Shown here: positions 13,841-23,250 of the stretch, piece by piece
Numbering within the stretch: the stretch's first letter is position 1
How the letters are laid out: the number at the start of each line of letters is the position of its first letter
Origin: Sphingomonadaceae bacterium
Lineage (GTDB): Bacteria; Pseudomonadota; Alphaproteobacteria; Sphingomonadales; Sphingomonadaceae
NCBI GenBank assembly: GCA_020630295.1
Contig: JAHDBR010000006.1
Coordinates: forward strand, 20,743-63,841
Length of the DNA stretch: 43,099 nucleotides
Reading direction: 5' to 3'
Notes under the pieces: generated by a model
The model's database searches: none
What the model was told of the DNA's origin: nothing
The model's input: the letters and a program-made list of their open reading frames with translations, nothing else
Made by a program: the position numbers and the translations under genes

Positions 13841-14884
13841 GTGGAGCAGAAGAACCAGTTTATTGGCCAATCCGGGGCCTTTCTCGATGCGGTCGAGCGG
13901 GCCAGCCGCGCGGCACCGATGCGCCGTCCCGTCTTGGTGGTGGGAGAGCGCGGAACCGGCAAAGAGCTGATTGCCGAACGTCTCCACCGCCTGTCCGAAC
14001 GTTGGGGTGAACCGCTCGTCACGATGAACTGCGCGGCATTGCCCGAAACGCTGATCGAAGCCGAATTGTTCGGCCACGAGGCAGGTGCCTTTACTGGTGC
14101 TACCAAAGCGCGCGTGGGAAGGTTTGAGGAAGCCGACAAAGGCACATTATTTCTCGACGAACTGGGCACTTTATCGATGGCCGCGCAGGAACGGCTGCTG
14201 CGCGCGGTCGAATATGGCGAAGTATCACGCATCGGTTCCAGCCGCCCGATCAATGTCGATGTGCGGATCGTGGCGGCGACAAACGAGAACCTGCCCCGCG
14301 CGGCTGAGGAGGGTACGTTCCGTTCGGACCTGCTCGACCGGCTCAGCTTTGAAGTGATTACATTGCCCCCGCTGCGTGTGCGGGACGGCGACATTGATGT
14401 TCTGGCGGATTATTTCGGCCGGCGTATGGCGGCTGAAATCGGATGGGAAGGGTGGCCCGGCTTTGCCGATCATGTGCGCAAGCAGATGGATGAGTACCCA
14501 TGGCCCGGCAATGTGCGCGAACTGCGCAACGTCGTGGAGCGCGCGATCTACCGGTGGGACAATTGGCAGGAGCCAATCGCGCATCTGCAATTCGATCCCT
14601 TCGCTTCTCCGTGGCAGCCGGCTGGTGAACCATCCAGCCGCTCAAAACCTATTGCGCCGACACAAACGGCCCCGTTACCCGCGACTGCACAGGCACCCGC
14701 ACTAAGTTTCGAACAAGTGGATGATTTGCGCTCTGCCGTGGATGATCATGAACGGTCAATTCTAGAGCACGCATTGGGCAAACATCGCTGGAACCAGCGC
14801 CAGACCGCAAAGGCTCTGGGCCTCAGCTACGATCAACTGCGTCACTGCATTAAGAAACACGGCCTGATGCAGGAAGACACTTAA
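13841..14884 (+). CDS. pspF: PspF, sigma-54-dependent activator
   Basis: PspF is an AAA+ bacterial enhancer-binding protein that drives psp transcription and is held in check by PspA. The 347-aa product has Walker A GERGTGKE (about residue 33), the sigma-54 contact loop GAFTGA (about 82-87), Walker B GTLFLDEL (about 101), the WPGNVRELRNV segment, and a C-terminal Fis-type helix-turn-helix (KHRWNQRQTAKALGLS). It lacks an N-terminal receiver domain, as PspF does. The start is the GTG before EQKNQFIGQSG; the longer open frame upstream overlaps the psp promoter and is not expected to be translated. Confidence 0.95.
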   Translation: MEQKNQFIGQSGAFLDAVERASRAAPMRRPVLVVGERGTGKELIAERLHRLSERWGEPLVTMNCAALPETLIEAELFGHEAGAFTGATKARVGRFEEADKGTLFLDELGTLSMAAQERLLRAVEYGEVSRIGSSRPINVDVRIVAATNENLPRAAEEGTFRSDLLDRLSFEVITLPPLRVRDGDIDVLADYFGRRMAAEIGWEGWPGFADHVRKQMDEYPWPGNVRELRNVVERAIYRWDNWQEPIAHLQFDPFASPWQPAGEPSSRSKPIAPTQTAPLPATAQAPALSFEQVDDLRSAVDDHERSILEHALGKHRWNQRQTAKALGLSYDQLRHCIKKHGLMQEDT

Positions 14885-14939
14885 GGCATTTTTTACCATC
14901 CGGTTTCATATTGCTGCCCGCAAAAGGGGAGTATGTAAA

Positions 14940-15248
14940 ATGGAAATCGGTGTTAGATTACTGGGTCTTATAGGCACAATCGTAATTGCGGGCTGGGTCG
15001 CATATGCCATATCCACACCGCGTAATTTCAACAATGCAATGGCGAATCCGGAAGCTGCGCTTGAGGGAACCGAGATCGGCAACCAGTTGGCCGAAGCAAA
15101 AGCAGATGCGTACGCAGAGCAATGCGCGCAGTTTCAGGAACGTTCGCAGGAAGCATGGGACCGTGCGGTTGAGAACGATACGATTGACCGCGATTCAAGC
15201 GAGATTGATCGCCTGAACCGCCAAGTCGACCGTTTTTGTAACGCCTGA
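14940..15248 (+). CDS. Small membrane-anchored protein, 102 aa, unknown
   Basis: GGGGAG precedes the ATG. The product has a TM helix at about residues 7-25 (LLGLIGTIVIAGWVAYAI) followed by a polar, acidic and helical domain with two cysteines (EQCAQFQ near the middle and RFCNA at the end). It follows pspF by 55 bp in the same direction and could be expressed with it. No family is recognised. The charge pattern suggests that the helical domain lies outside the cytoplasm, but this is not certain. Confidence 0.7.
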   Translation: MEIGVRLLGLIGTIVIAGWVAYAISTPRNFNNAMANPEAALEGTEIGNQLAEAKADAYAEQCAQFQERSQEAWDRAVENDTIDRDSSEIDRLNRQVDRFCNA

Positions 15249-15318
15249 CCTGATTGCTTAGCCACGCCTAAGCTGCCACAACCTTCGCATATCAGGTGAA
15301 GAGGGTTGGGGTATTTCT

Positions 15319-16143
15319 ATGTTCGGTTCCACATTTGGCATGAGCGCGGCTCTATTGCTTGCCTCGCCAATATCGGTTGATGCCCCCGAAAATGCACCCG
15401 CAGCGGATGTTGCGGCGGTGGAGGCGGCAAAGCTCCGCGGTGAGCAGATATATCTGCACGATCAGGCGGCATGGCACGGGACCGATGCGCTTGCCGCAGA
15501 GATTGATCTGTCAAAACAGAAAGAGCTGCGCGGTTATGTCACCGAAGAGCTGGAGAATGGCCGTATAGGCCTCATATTCTACGCAGAACTGGATGGGGCG
15601 AATTACGAATTTGCCCGCTATGAAGTGGACGGATCAACAGTAACCGGCGGCGGGCGACATGACGATCCGAAGCAGCATCCGCTTTCTCCTTTGCTTGAAC
15701 GGAAGATCGCTGCGCGCAATGTCGCCATTGAAGAAGCGGTTGCCCGCAAGATCACCCTGTGTGCGGATGCGAGCCCGAATCTGGTCGTGCTTGGTCCCGA
15801 CCAGAACGACCAGATCGCAGTCTATATTCTAACCCCCGTGGTGAATAACGGGCGCTTTCCGCTGGGCGGACATTACCGCGTCGATATTGATGGCGACAAT
15901 ACAGTCCTGTCCGGCCGAACCTTCACCAACACCTGCATTGACGGGCCGATGGTTCCGAAAACCAATCCCTTGCGCCCTGTCATCCAGTTCTACACGCACG
16001 TGCTGGACCCGCATCCGACTGAAATCCATTTTCTGGCAGCGCATTACATGGAAATGTCGCTGAGTATCGCAGCGGATAATAACATCTGGATGCTGAACTG
16101 GCCGGAGCCAGAAGAGGATACGGAGGCAGGCGGGGCAGAATAG
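15319..16143 (+). CDS. Secreted protein of unknown function, 274 aa
   Basis: The N-terminus MFGSTFGMSAALLLASPISVDAPE looks like a short signal peptide. The rest is a mixed alpha/beta protein with two cysteines (TLCADASPN and TNTCIDGPM), consistent with a periplasmic disulfide, and an acidic tail. A motif GRIGLIFYAELDGANYEFARYEV suggests a beta-sheet domain. No known family is recognised. It lies between the psp locus and the rimP operon, with a 70-bp gap from the previous gene. Confidence 0.72.
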   Translation: MFGSTFGMSAALLLASPISVDAPENAPAADVAAVEAAKLRGEQIYLHDQAAWHGTDALAAEIDLSKQKELRGYVTEELENGRIGLIFYAELDGANYEFARYEVDGSTVTGGGRHDDPKQHPLSPLLERKIAARNVAIEEAVARKITLCADASPNLVVLGPDQNDQIAVYILTPVVNNGRFPLGGHYRVDIDGDNTVLSGRTFTNTCIDGPMVPKTNPLRPVIQFYTHVLDPHPTEIHFLAAHYMEMSLSIAADNNIWMLNWPEPEEDTEAGGAE

Positions 16144-16303
16144 CCCCGGTCAACAGGCAGGTGCGCAATCAGGCGTTGCAATTCTGCAAAAGCCCGCCTA
16201 TTTGATCGTCATCCCGACATTGTGATTGCAAAGTGGGGCTGGCGCCAGACGGGGCCGGCACGAACCGCCTTTGCCATATCGCAAGTCTATTCTTGGAGAC
16301 CGA

Positions 16304-16870
16304 ATGTCAGATTTGACGCGCCTTGAACAGATTATCGAACCCGAAGCGAAGGCTTTGGGATTTGATCTTGTGCGCGTGAAAATGATGGCATCGGAAGCCG
16401 GCGACGGTGACCGCGCGCTGCAAATCATGGCGGAAGACCCGGCAACGGGACAGCTGGTGATAGAGCAGTGCGCCGCATTGTCCCGCGCTGTATCGGCTAA
16501 GATCGATGCACTTGAAGAAGATGGCGAGGTTTTGATTCAGGGCGCGTATCATCTTGAGGTCAGCTCTCCCGGAATTGACCGTCCGCTGACCCGCCCGAAA
16601 GATTTTACCGACTGGGCGGGGCATGAAGCAAAAATCGCCCTTGCAGAGAAAACTGACGGTCACCGCAACTTGCGCGGTGAATTGATCGGTATCGATGGAG
16701 AGATTGTCTCTATCGAGGATAAGAAGGCCGGACGGGTAGACGTTCCGCTGGCAAACATTCATGCGGCAAAGCTCATCCTGACCGATGCGCTGATCGCAGC
16801 AACGCAACCTCTCGACACTTCCGGTGCCGAGGATATTCTAGAAGACAATGAAGAGAAGGCTGACGACTGA
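16304..16870 (+). CDS. rimP: Ribosome maturation factor RimP
   Basis: RimP helps assemble the 30S subunit. The 188-aa protein has the N-terminal DLTRLEQIIEPEAKALGFDLVRV and the central VSSPGIDRPL motif diagnostic of the family, plus a C-terminal SH3-like part. The ATG follows TTGGAG with good spacing; an in-frame start at 16226 lacks support. Its stop overlaps the nusA start by one base. It opens the rimP-nusA-ylxR-infB operon. The 160-bp interval upstream should hold its promoter, but no clear element stands out. Confidence 0.97.
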   Translation: MSDLTRLEQIIEPEAKALGFDLVRVKMMASEAGDGDRALQIMAEDPATGQLVIEQCAALSRAVSAKIDALEEDGEVLIQGAYHLEVSSPGIDRPLTRPKDFTDWAGHEAKIALAEKTDGHRNLRGELIGIDGEIVSIEDKKAGRVDVPLANIHAAKLILTDALIAATQPLDTSGAEDILEDNEEKADD

Positions 16871-18555
16871 TGGCCAGTGCAATTTCCGCGAATAAGGCAG
16901 AACTGCTTGCGATTGCGAATGCGGTTGCTTCGGAGAAAATGATCGACAAGTCGATCGTGATCGAAGCGATGGAAGAGGCAATCCAGAAAAGCGCGCGCAA
17001 CCGCTATGGTGCGGAGAATGACATTCGTGCGAAGCTGGACCCGCAAACAGGTGATCTTCGTCTGTGGCGCGTGGTTGAAGTGGTCGAGGAAGTTGAAGAC
17101 TACTTCAAGCAGGTTGATCTAAAGGCCGCACAAAAGCTGGAAGACGACGCCAAGCTGGGTGACTTTATCGTTGATCCGCTGCCTCCGGTTGATCTGGGAC
17201 GCATTGATGCGCAGTCTGCCAAGCAGGTGATTTTCCAGAAGGTTCGCGACGCAGAGCGCGAGCGCCAGTATGAAGAGTTTAAAGATCGCGCCAATGAAGT
17301 GATCACCGGCGTGATCAAATCGGTCGAATTCGGTCACGTTATTGTGAACCTTGGCCGTGCAGAAGGCGTTATCCGCCGCGATCAGCAAATCCCGCGTGAG
17401 GCCGCCCGTGTGGGTGAGCGTATCCGGGCCATCATCACCAAGGTGGAGCGCAATAATCGCGGCCCGCAGATTTTCCTCAGCCGTGCGCATCCAGACTTCA
17501 TGAAGAAGCTGTTCGCGCAGGAAGTGCCCGAAATTTATGACGGCATTATCGAGATTAAAGCCGCTGCCCGTGACCCCGGCAGCCGCGCCAAGATCGGCGT
17601 GATCAGCCATGACAGCAGCATTGACCCGGTTGGCGCTTGCGTTGGTATGAAGGGTAGCCGCGTTCAGGCCGTCGTGCAGGAATTGCAGGGCGAAAAGATC
17701 GACATCATTCCGTGGTCTGAAGATATTGCGACATTCGTGGTCAACGGTTTGCAACCTGCGACTGTGGCCCGCGTTGTTCTGGACGAAGATGAAGGCCGCA
17801 TCGAAGTGGTTGTGCCGGATGATCAATTGTCGCTGGCCATTGGCCGCCGCGGTCAGAATGTCCGTCTCGCCAGTCAGCTGACCGGCCACCAGATTGATAT
17901 CATGACAGAGGAAGAAGCCTCTGAAAAACGCCAGAAAGAATTCGCCGAACGTTCGAAAATGTTCGAAGAAGAGCTGGATGTGGACGAGACACTGTCCCAG
18001 CTTCTGGTGGCAGAAGGCTTCGCGGAACTTGAAGAAGTTGCCTATGTCGAATTGTCCGAACTTGGCGCGATCGAAGGCTTTGACGATGATCTGGCCGAAG
18101 AACTGCAAAGCCGTGCGGTAGAAGCGCTTGAACGTCACGAAGCCACTGCACGTGAAGAGCGCCGCGAGCTCGGCGTCGAAGATGCTCTGGCTGATATGCC
18201 GCATCTGACCGAGGTCATGTTGGTGACTTTGGGCAAGGGCGGCATCAAGACGCTCGACGATCTGGCTGATCTGGCAACGGATGAACTGATTGCGAAGAAG
18301 CGCGAAGCGCCGAAGCGCCGCCAGAACCCTGCCGACGGTCCGCGTATGCGCGCCGATGTTAGCAAGCGTGCCGAAGATAAAGGCGGCGTGCTGGGCGAAT
18401 ATGGCCTGACCGAAGAGCAGGGCAACGAGATTATCATGGCTGCGCGCGCGCATTGGTTCGAAGACGAGGAAGAGGCCGCTCCAAGCGATTCTGCGCCTGC
18501 TTCCGATAGCGAGCCCGACACACAGGAGGCCGCTGATGCGGACTCCACACAATGA
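16870..18555 (+). CDS. nusA: Transcription termination/antitermination factor NusA
   Basis: NusA binds RNA polymerase and nascent RNA to modulate pausing, termination and rRNA antitermination. The 561-aa protein has the N-terminal polymerase-binding domain, an S1 domain (about 135-200, VITGVIKSVEFGHVIVNLGRAEGVI), two KH domains (GACVGMKGSRVQ and AIGRRGQNVRLASQL) and acidic helical C-terminal repeats. It is joined to rimP by TGATG and overlaps ylxR by 20 bp. Length and order are as in other alphaproteobacteria. Confidence 0.98.
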   Translation: MASAISANKAELLAIANAVASEKMIDKSIVIEAMEEAIQKSARNRYGAENDIRAKLDPQTGDLRLWRVVEVVEEVEDYFKQVDLKAAQKLEDDAKLGDFIVDPLPPVDLGRIDAQSAKQVIFQKVRDAERERQYEEFKDRANEVITGVIKSVEFGHVIVNLGRAEGVIRRDQQIPREAARVGERIRAIITKVERNNRGPQIFLSRAHPDFMKKLFAQEVPEIYDGIIEIKAAARDPGSRAKIGVISHDSSIDPVGACVGMKGSRVQAVVQELQGEKIDIIPWSEDIATFVVNGLQPATVARVVLDEDEGRIEVVVPDDQLSLAIGRRGQNVRLASQLTGHQIDIMTEEEASEKRQKEFAERSKMFEEELDVDETLSQLLVAEGFAELEEVAYVELSELGAIEGFDDDLAEELQSRAVEALERHEATAREERRELGVEDALADMPHLTEVMLVTLGKGGIKTLDDLADLATDELIAKKREAPKRRQNPADGPRMRADVSKRAEDKGGVLGEYGLTEEQGNEIIMAARAHWFEDEEEAAPSDSAPASDSEPDTQEAADADSTQ

Positions 18556-19285
18556 GCGCGTAGCTTCCGACACCTCTGAAGCGCATACGGGGCGAGGCCA
18601 TAAGGCTTCTGCCCCCGAGCGCCGCTGCATATTGTCAGGCGAGGTTACCTCGCGTGACGGATTGATCCGCCTTGCGATTGGTCCCGAGGGTGTGGATGGG
18701 GCCTGCGATGTGCTGCCCGATCCGCTGGCGCGTGCGCCCGGGCGGGGCGCGTGGTTGGGCGTGGACCGCGCTGAATTGGAACAGGCGATGGAAAAGGGGC
18801 GGCTGCGCGGCGCATTGGCGCGTGCCTATAAAGGCGCGAAGCTGAATATCCCTGCCGATCTGCCGGCCATGATCGAAGGCGCATTGGCCAAGGTATTTCT
18901 TGACCGGCTGGGTCTCGAAATGCGCGCAGGAAAACTTATCTTGGGTTCAGACCGGATTGCCGAACAGGCGCGGTCCGGCCGTGTTGCCATGTTATTGCAC
19001 GCCGCAGATGCGAGCGAGGACGGGCGCAAAAAGCTGGATCAGGCATGGCGCGTAGGGCGCGACGCCGAAGGTTCCGGCGCGCGCGGCACCACCTTGCCAC
19101 TGGACCGGGCGGCACTGTCTGTGGCATTGGGCCGCGATAATGTCGTTCATATGGCGCTGGCGGATGAAAAATCCGCTGAAAGGGTCGATTTGATCCTTGC
19201 GCGACTGATGTATTTCCTACGGGCGGAAAAGCCCTTACCGAATGATGCCGGGGCGCATACTGCACCCGGCGTGACGACGAATTGA
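18536..19285 (+). CDS. YlxR-type RNA-binding protein with C-terminal extra domain
   Basis: The N-terminal half is a YlxR (DUF448) domain: RRCILSGEVTSRDGLIRLAIGP, then LPDPLARAPGRGAWLGVDR, with the conserved GRGAWL loop. The C-terminal half (about residues 115-215) resembles the L7Ae/L30e-like domain often fused to YlxR in alphaproteobacteria. It lies in its usual place between nusA and infB and overlaps nusA by 20 bp. YlxR proteins have been linked to RNA binding and, in some bacteria, RNase P; the exact role here is unknown. Confidence 0.9.
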   Translation: MRTPHNERVASDTSEAHTGRGHKASAPERRCILSGEVTSRDGLIRLAIGPEGVDGACDVLPDPLARAPGRGAWLGVDRAELEQAMEKGRLRGALARAYKGAKLNIPADLPAMIEGALAKVFLDRLGLEMRAGKLILGSDRIAEQARSGRVAMLLHAADASEDGRKKLDQAWRVGRDAEGSGARGTTLPLDRAALSVALGRDNVVHMALADEKSAERVDLILARLMYFLRAEKPLPNDAGAHTAPGVTTN

Positions 19286-19310
19286 GTTTTGAAGGATAGA
19301 GACGAGCTTT

Positions 19311-21845
19311 ATGAGCGATAGTGAAGACAAACCGACACGCACCCGCAAGCCGCTTGGCCTGAAGCGTCCGGTCGATGGCGCAGAAGTCAAACAGACTTTC
19401 AGCCATGGACGGACCAATAAGGTCGCGGTCGAGGTGAAGCGTCGCCGCAAGCTCGTCAAACCTGGTGAAGAACCGGCGCCGACACCTGCGCCTGCGCCTG
19501 AAGCTGCGCCGGAACCGGCACCAGTGGCGGAAGCGCCTAAGCCCGCGCCGAAGAAGAAGCCTGCTGCCGATGCGGAAACACCGCAAGAGCGCGTAGCACG
19601 CCTTCAGCGCGAAGCCGAGGAAGAGCGCCTGCGTCTGGCTGAAGATGCCAACCGCCGTGACGAGGAGCGTAAGAAAAAAGCCGTCAAGGACGAAAAGCAG
19701 GCTCAGGAAGACAATAAGAAGGCCGAAGCAGAGGCAGAGGCTGCGGCGAAAAAGCAAGCTGAAGAAGAAGCTGCTCAGGCTGCTGCTGCGGCACAGGCGG
19801 AAGAAAGCGCGGCCGCCGCGCCTGCGCCTGCTGACAAAGCCACACCTACGCCGGCTGCGCGTAAGTTCACCCCGGTTGCACGCCCTGAGCCCAAGCGTCC
19901 GCCGAAGAAAGAAGAGAAGCGCCCCGCGAAAGGCGGCGGCGGCGGTGACAAGCGCCGTTCGGGCAAGCTGACCGTAACTAAGGCTCTCAATGAAGATGAA
20001 GGCCGCCGTGCGCGGAGTCTCGCCGCGCTTAAGCGTGCGCGTGAAAAAGAACGCCGTGAACAAGGCGGCGGGGACCGGAAACCGCGCGAGAAGCAAGTCC
20101 GCGATGTGATCGTTCCTGAAGCCATTACGGTTCAGGAACTGGCGCAGCGTATGGCTGAAAAAGGCGCGGATCTGGTGAAGGAACTGTTCAATCTGGGCAT
20201 GATGGTCACCGTCAACCAGACGATTGACCAGGACACTGCAGAATTGCTGGTTGAACAGTTTGGCCACAACATCCAGCGCGTCTCCGAAGATGACGTCGAT
20301 ATCAAGATCGAGGAAGACAAGGACCCTGAAGAAACGCTGCGTCCGCGTCCGCCCGTTGTAACCATTATGGGCCACGTCGATCATGGTAAGACCAGCCTGC
20401 TGGATGCCTTGCGCGGTACCAATGTGACCAAGGGCGAAGCTGGCGGGATTACCCAGCATATCGGTTCCTATCAGGTCACGACCAAGGACAAGGCGAAGAT
20501 CACTTTCCTCGATACGCCGGGCCACGCCGCATTCACCGAAATGCGTCAGCGCGGTGCGAATGTGACTGATATTGTGGTTCTGGTGGTGGCTGCCGATGAC
20601 GGCATTATGCCGCAAACCATCGAAGCGATTAATCACACGAAGGCCGCTGGCGTTCCGATGATCGTGGCGATCAACAAGATCGATAAGCCCGAAGGCAATG
20701 CCCAGAAAGTGCGCGAGCGCTTGCTGGAACATGAAGTGATCGTGGAAGCGCTATCGGGTGAAGTGCAGGATGTTGAAGTGTCGGCAACCAAAGGCACCGG
20801 TCTTGATGAATTGCTTGAGAAAATCGCGCTTCAGGCAGAATTGCTTGAACTGAAAGCCCGCCCGGACCGCGATGCCGAAGCTACCGTGATCGAAGCACAA
20901 TTGGATAAGGGCCGCGGTCCTGTTGCATCCGTGCTGATTACACGCGGCACTTTGAAGCGCGGCGATACTTTCGTCGTCGGTACAGAGAGCGGCAAGGTCC
21001 GTGCGATCGTCAACGATCAGGGCAAGCAGATCAAAGAAGCTGGCCCGTCCATGCCGGTTGAGGTCTTGGGCCTTGGCGGCGTGCCGAGTGCTGGCGATCA
21101 ACTGGCCGTGGTCGAGAACGAACAGCGTGCCCGCGAAGTTGCGCAATTCCGTCAGGAAAAAGCAACTGCAAAGCGCACCGCACTCGCACCAACGAACTTC
21201 GATACGATGTTCAACAGCATGAAGAGCGACCTGGTCGAATTCCCCGTGCTGGTGAAAGCCGATGTTCAGGGCAGTGTGGAGGCAATTACCACTGCATTGC
21301 ACAACCTTGGCAATGATCTGATCAAGGTCCGTGTGCTGCACGCAGGTGTTGGCGCGATCACGGAAAGCGATGTGACATTGGCCTCTGCGTCCGGTGCCCC
21401 TATTATCGGCTTTAACGTGCGTCCAAATCCGAAAGCGCGTGAGCTGGTGAAACGTGACGGCGTCGAGATGAAATATTTCGACGTGATTTATCACCTGACT
21501 GACGAAATCGCGAAAGAAATGGCTGGCGAGCTTGGTCCTGAAAAGATCGAGAACGTCATGGGCCGTGCGGAAGTCAAAGATGTCTTCAAGTCCGGCAAGA
21601 AGGACAAGGCGGCGGGTCTGCTCGTCACCGAAGGCGTTATCCGCAAGGGTCTGCACGCACGTCTTACCCGCGACGACGTTATTGTTTCTGCAACGACCAT
21701 CGCCTCGCTGCGCCGGTTCAAGGACGATGTGGACGAAGTCCGCACCGGTCTGGAATGCGGTGTGGTCCTCGAAGATACGAACGACATCAAAGCGGGCGAT
21801 ATGCTCGAAGTCTTCGAAATCGAGGAGCGTGAGCGGGTTCTGTAA
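19311..21845 (+). CDS. infB: Translation initiation factor IF-2
   Basis: IF-2 is the GTPase that places initiator tRNA on the ribosome. The 844-aa protein has a long low-complexity N-terminal part (about 40-220, rich in Ala, Pro, Lys and Glu), an IF2-N motif, the GTPase domain with GHVDHGKTS (about 353), DTPGHAAF and NKID, and two beta-barrel domains ending in the fMet-tRNA-binding C-domain. The repetitive N-terminal part creates a long antisense open frame that is not a gene. Confidence 0.98.
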   Translation: MSDSEDKPTRTRKPLGLKRPVDGAEVKQTFSHGRTNKVAVEVKRRRKLVKPGEEPAPTPAPAPEAAPEPAPVAEAPKPAPKKKPAADAETPQERVARLQREAEEERLRLAEDANRRDEERKKKAVKDEKQAQEDNKKAEAEAEAAAKKQAEEEAAQAAAAAQAEESAAAAPAPADKATPTPAARKFTPVARPEPKRPPKKEEKRPAKGGGGGDKRRSGKLTVTKALNEDEGRRARSLAALKRAREKERREQGGGDRKPREKQVRDVIVPEAITVQELAQRMAEKGADLVKELFNLGMMVTVNQTIDQDTAELLVEQFGHNIQRVSEDDVDIKIEEDKDPEETLRPRPPVVTIMGHVDHGKTSLLDALRGTNVTKGEAGGITQHIGSYQVTTKDKAKITFLDTPGHAAFTEMRQRGANVTDIVVLVVAADDGIMPQTIEAINHTKAAGVPMIVAINKIDKPEGNAQKVRERLLEHEVIVEALSGEVQDVEVSATKGTGLDELLEKIALQAELLELKARPDRDAEATVIEAQLDKGRGPVASVLITRGTLKRGDTFVVGTESGKVRAIVNDQGKQIKEAGPSMPVEVLGLGGVPSAGDQLAVVENEQRAREVAQFRQEKATAKRTALAPTNFDTMFNSMKSDLVEFPVLVKADVQGSVEAITTALHNLGNDLIKVRVLHAGVGAITESDVTLASASGAPIIGFNVRPNPKARELVKRDGVEMKYFDVIYHLTDEIAKEMAGELGPEKIENVMGRAEVKDVFKSGKKDKAAGLLVTEGVIRKGLHARLTRDDVIVSATTIASLRRFKDDVDEVRTGLECGVVLEDTNDIKAGDMLEVFEIEERERVL

Positions 21846-21857
21846 CGGAGACCGTTT

Positions 21858-22277
21858 TTGTCAGACGTCCCTAACTTCACCAAACGCCGGTCGCCGTCAG
21901 CAGAGCTGATGGGATCGGCGTTTGTGTCCTATGATCCCGATACCAAGACGGCGACGGTGCAATATACACCGCCGCCGTCTTTTGCTTCTCCGCGCGGTGC
22001 GGTTCAGGGCGGGCTGATTGGCGGCTTTCTGGACGAAGTAATGGGCACAGCGTTGCTCGCATCTACCGATGGTGAGCTGCTGCCGCTCAATCTGGATTGC
22101 AATATCAGCTTTGTCCGTATGGTACCGATGGAAACAATTACGGCAAAGGGCCGTGTCGTTCGGTTGGGCCGCCGTATCGCGTTCTTGGAAGGCGAATTGT
22201 TCGACAAGAACGGAAACCTGCTGGCACGCGCTACTTCCACCGCTATGCCGACAGCTGTGCCGGAGAGAGGCGTATGA
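21858..22277 (+). CDS. PaaI-family acyl-CoA thioesterase, first of a pair
   Basis: This 139-aa hot-dog protein has the PaaI-type pattern SPRGAVQGGLIGGFLDEVMGTAL, whose Gly- and Asp-containing helix forms the active site. The start is TTG, 7 bases after a GGAG site and 12 bp after the infB stop; no ATG fits. Its stop overlaps the start of the next gene as ATGA. The neighbour is a clear paralogue, so this is a tandem duplication that may work as a heteromer. Substrate unknown. Confidence 0.88.
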   Translation: MSDVPNFTKRRSPSAELMGSAFVSYDPDTKTATVQYTPPPSFASPRGAVQGGLIGGFLDEVMGTALLASTDGELLPLNLDCNISFVRMVPMETITAKGRVVRLGRRIAFLEGELFDKNGNLLARATSTAMPTAVPERGV

Positions 22278-22696
22278 GCAATAATGCATCGCATAGCTGG
22301 CCCCATTCGAAATTGATCGGGGCAGAGTTTGTATCTTTCGATAAGGACACGTCGATAGTCACCATGAATTACACTGCGCCAGAGGTGTTCATAACACCCA
22401 GAGGTAGCGTGCAGGGTGGTCTGGTCGCAGGCTTCCTGGATGACGCGATGAGCTGGGCGCATACATATTCCACCAACGGTGATTTTTCGCCACTTATGCT
22501 GGACGTGAATTACACTTTGCTGCGTCCGGTTCTGCAGGGTGCACTGGTCGGCAAAGGCCGGGTTATCAAGGCGGGAAAACGGGTGCTGTTCTTGAGCGCA
22601 GAACTGTTGGATACGGAAGGCAATATCCTCGCCCGCGGGACTTCGACCTGCATTCCCACGGCCAATCCCGGTATTGATCTGACGGTGCCCGAATGA
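22274..22696 (+). CDS. PaaI-family acyl-CoA thioesterase, second of a pair
   Basis: This 140-aa protein, starting at MSNNASHSWPHSK, repeats the plan of the preceding gene: TPRGSVQGGLVAGFLDDAMSWA and a matching C-terminal strand ending ARGTSTCIPT. It is coupled on both sides by ATGA overlaps, to its paralogue and to the DUF1697 gene. Hot-dog thioesterases usually act as dimers or tetramers of one subunit; two coupled paralogues suggest either mixed complexes or divided specificity. A longer open frame upstream of the ATG overlaps the first copy and is not used. Confidence 0.88.
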   Translation: MSNNASHSWPHSKLIGAEFVSFDKDTSIVTMNYTAPEVFITPRGSVQGGLVAGFLDDAMSWAHTYSTNGDFSPLMLDVNYTLLRPVLQGALVGKGRVIKAGKRVLFLSAELLDTEGNILARGTSTCIPTANPGIDLTVPE

Positions 22697-23250
22697 AGCG
22701 CTATGCCGCCTTGCTTGGCAGTATCAATGTCGGCGGTAACCGCTTGCTGATGGTGGATCTGCGCACCGCGTTGGAGCGTGAGGATCTGTGCGATATCGAA
22801 ACCGTCGCGGCGAGCGGAAATGTGCTGTTCACGCATGAAGAAATGCCGTCAGAGGGCCTTGCGGAAAAGATCGCATGGATCATCCGCGAGGAGTTCGAAA
22901 TTGACAGCGAAGTAATCGTAATGACGCGCAGCGAGCTTGCCGCGGCAATCGCCGAGAACCCATTTGCCGGTGATGGAGACGACAAGCTGGTTCATACCAT
23001 GTTTTTCCTCGACCAACCCGGCGAAACACAGGTTAAGGCGCTCAAGCTGGATTATGAAGGGCGCGGGCAAGAGCGCATTGCGGGCGGTACCAACGCGCTT
23101 CATATCGATTATGCGGACGGTGTCGGGCGCAGTAAGCTGACCGGAGATTTCATTACCCGCCGCCTTGGAATCCGGGGCACGGCACGCAATATGAAGAGTA
23201 TGCAACGGATTTTGACAAAGATGGACGAGTTGGAGGCTTCGGATGGCTAG
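22693..23250 (+). CDS. DUF1697 family protein
   Basis: This 185-aa protein begins with the DUF1697 signature [21 protein letters not shown] and continues with [12 protein letters not shown] and a C-terminal [16 protein letters not shown] helix. The fold is alpha/beta with ferredoxin-like features, and no biochemical activity has been firmly assigned. It is coupled to the thioesterase gene (ATGA) and overlaps rbfA by 8 bp, so it is part of the translation-factor transcript here. That placement is not usual. Confidence 0.88.
   Translation: MKRYAALLGSINVGGNRLLMVDLRTALEREDLCDIETVAASGNVLFTHEEMPSEGLAEKIAWIIREEFEIDSEVIVMTRSELAAAIAENPFAGDGDDKLVHTMFFLDQPGETQVKALKLDYEGRGQERIAGGTNALHIDYADGVGRSKLTGDFITRRLGIRGTARNMKSMQRILTKMDELEASDG

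Noticed and set aside
17119-18630. 503-aa antisense open frame opposite nusA
   Set aside because: It is a shadow of a strongly conserved gene on the other strand, with no motif or ribosome binding site.
18936-20732. 598-aa antisense open frame opposite infB and the end of ylxR
   Set aside because: It is the complement of the Ala/Lys/Glu-rich IF-2 N-terminal part, where codon bias keeps the reverse frame open; the translation is Arg/Phe/Leu-rich low complexity with no domain.
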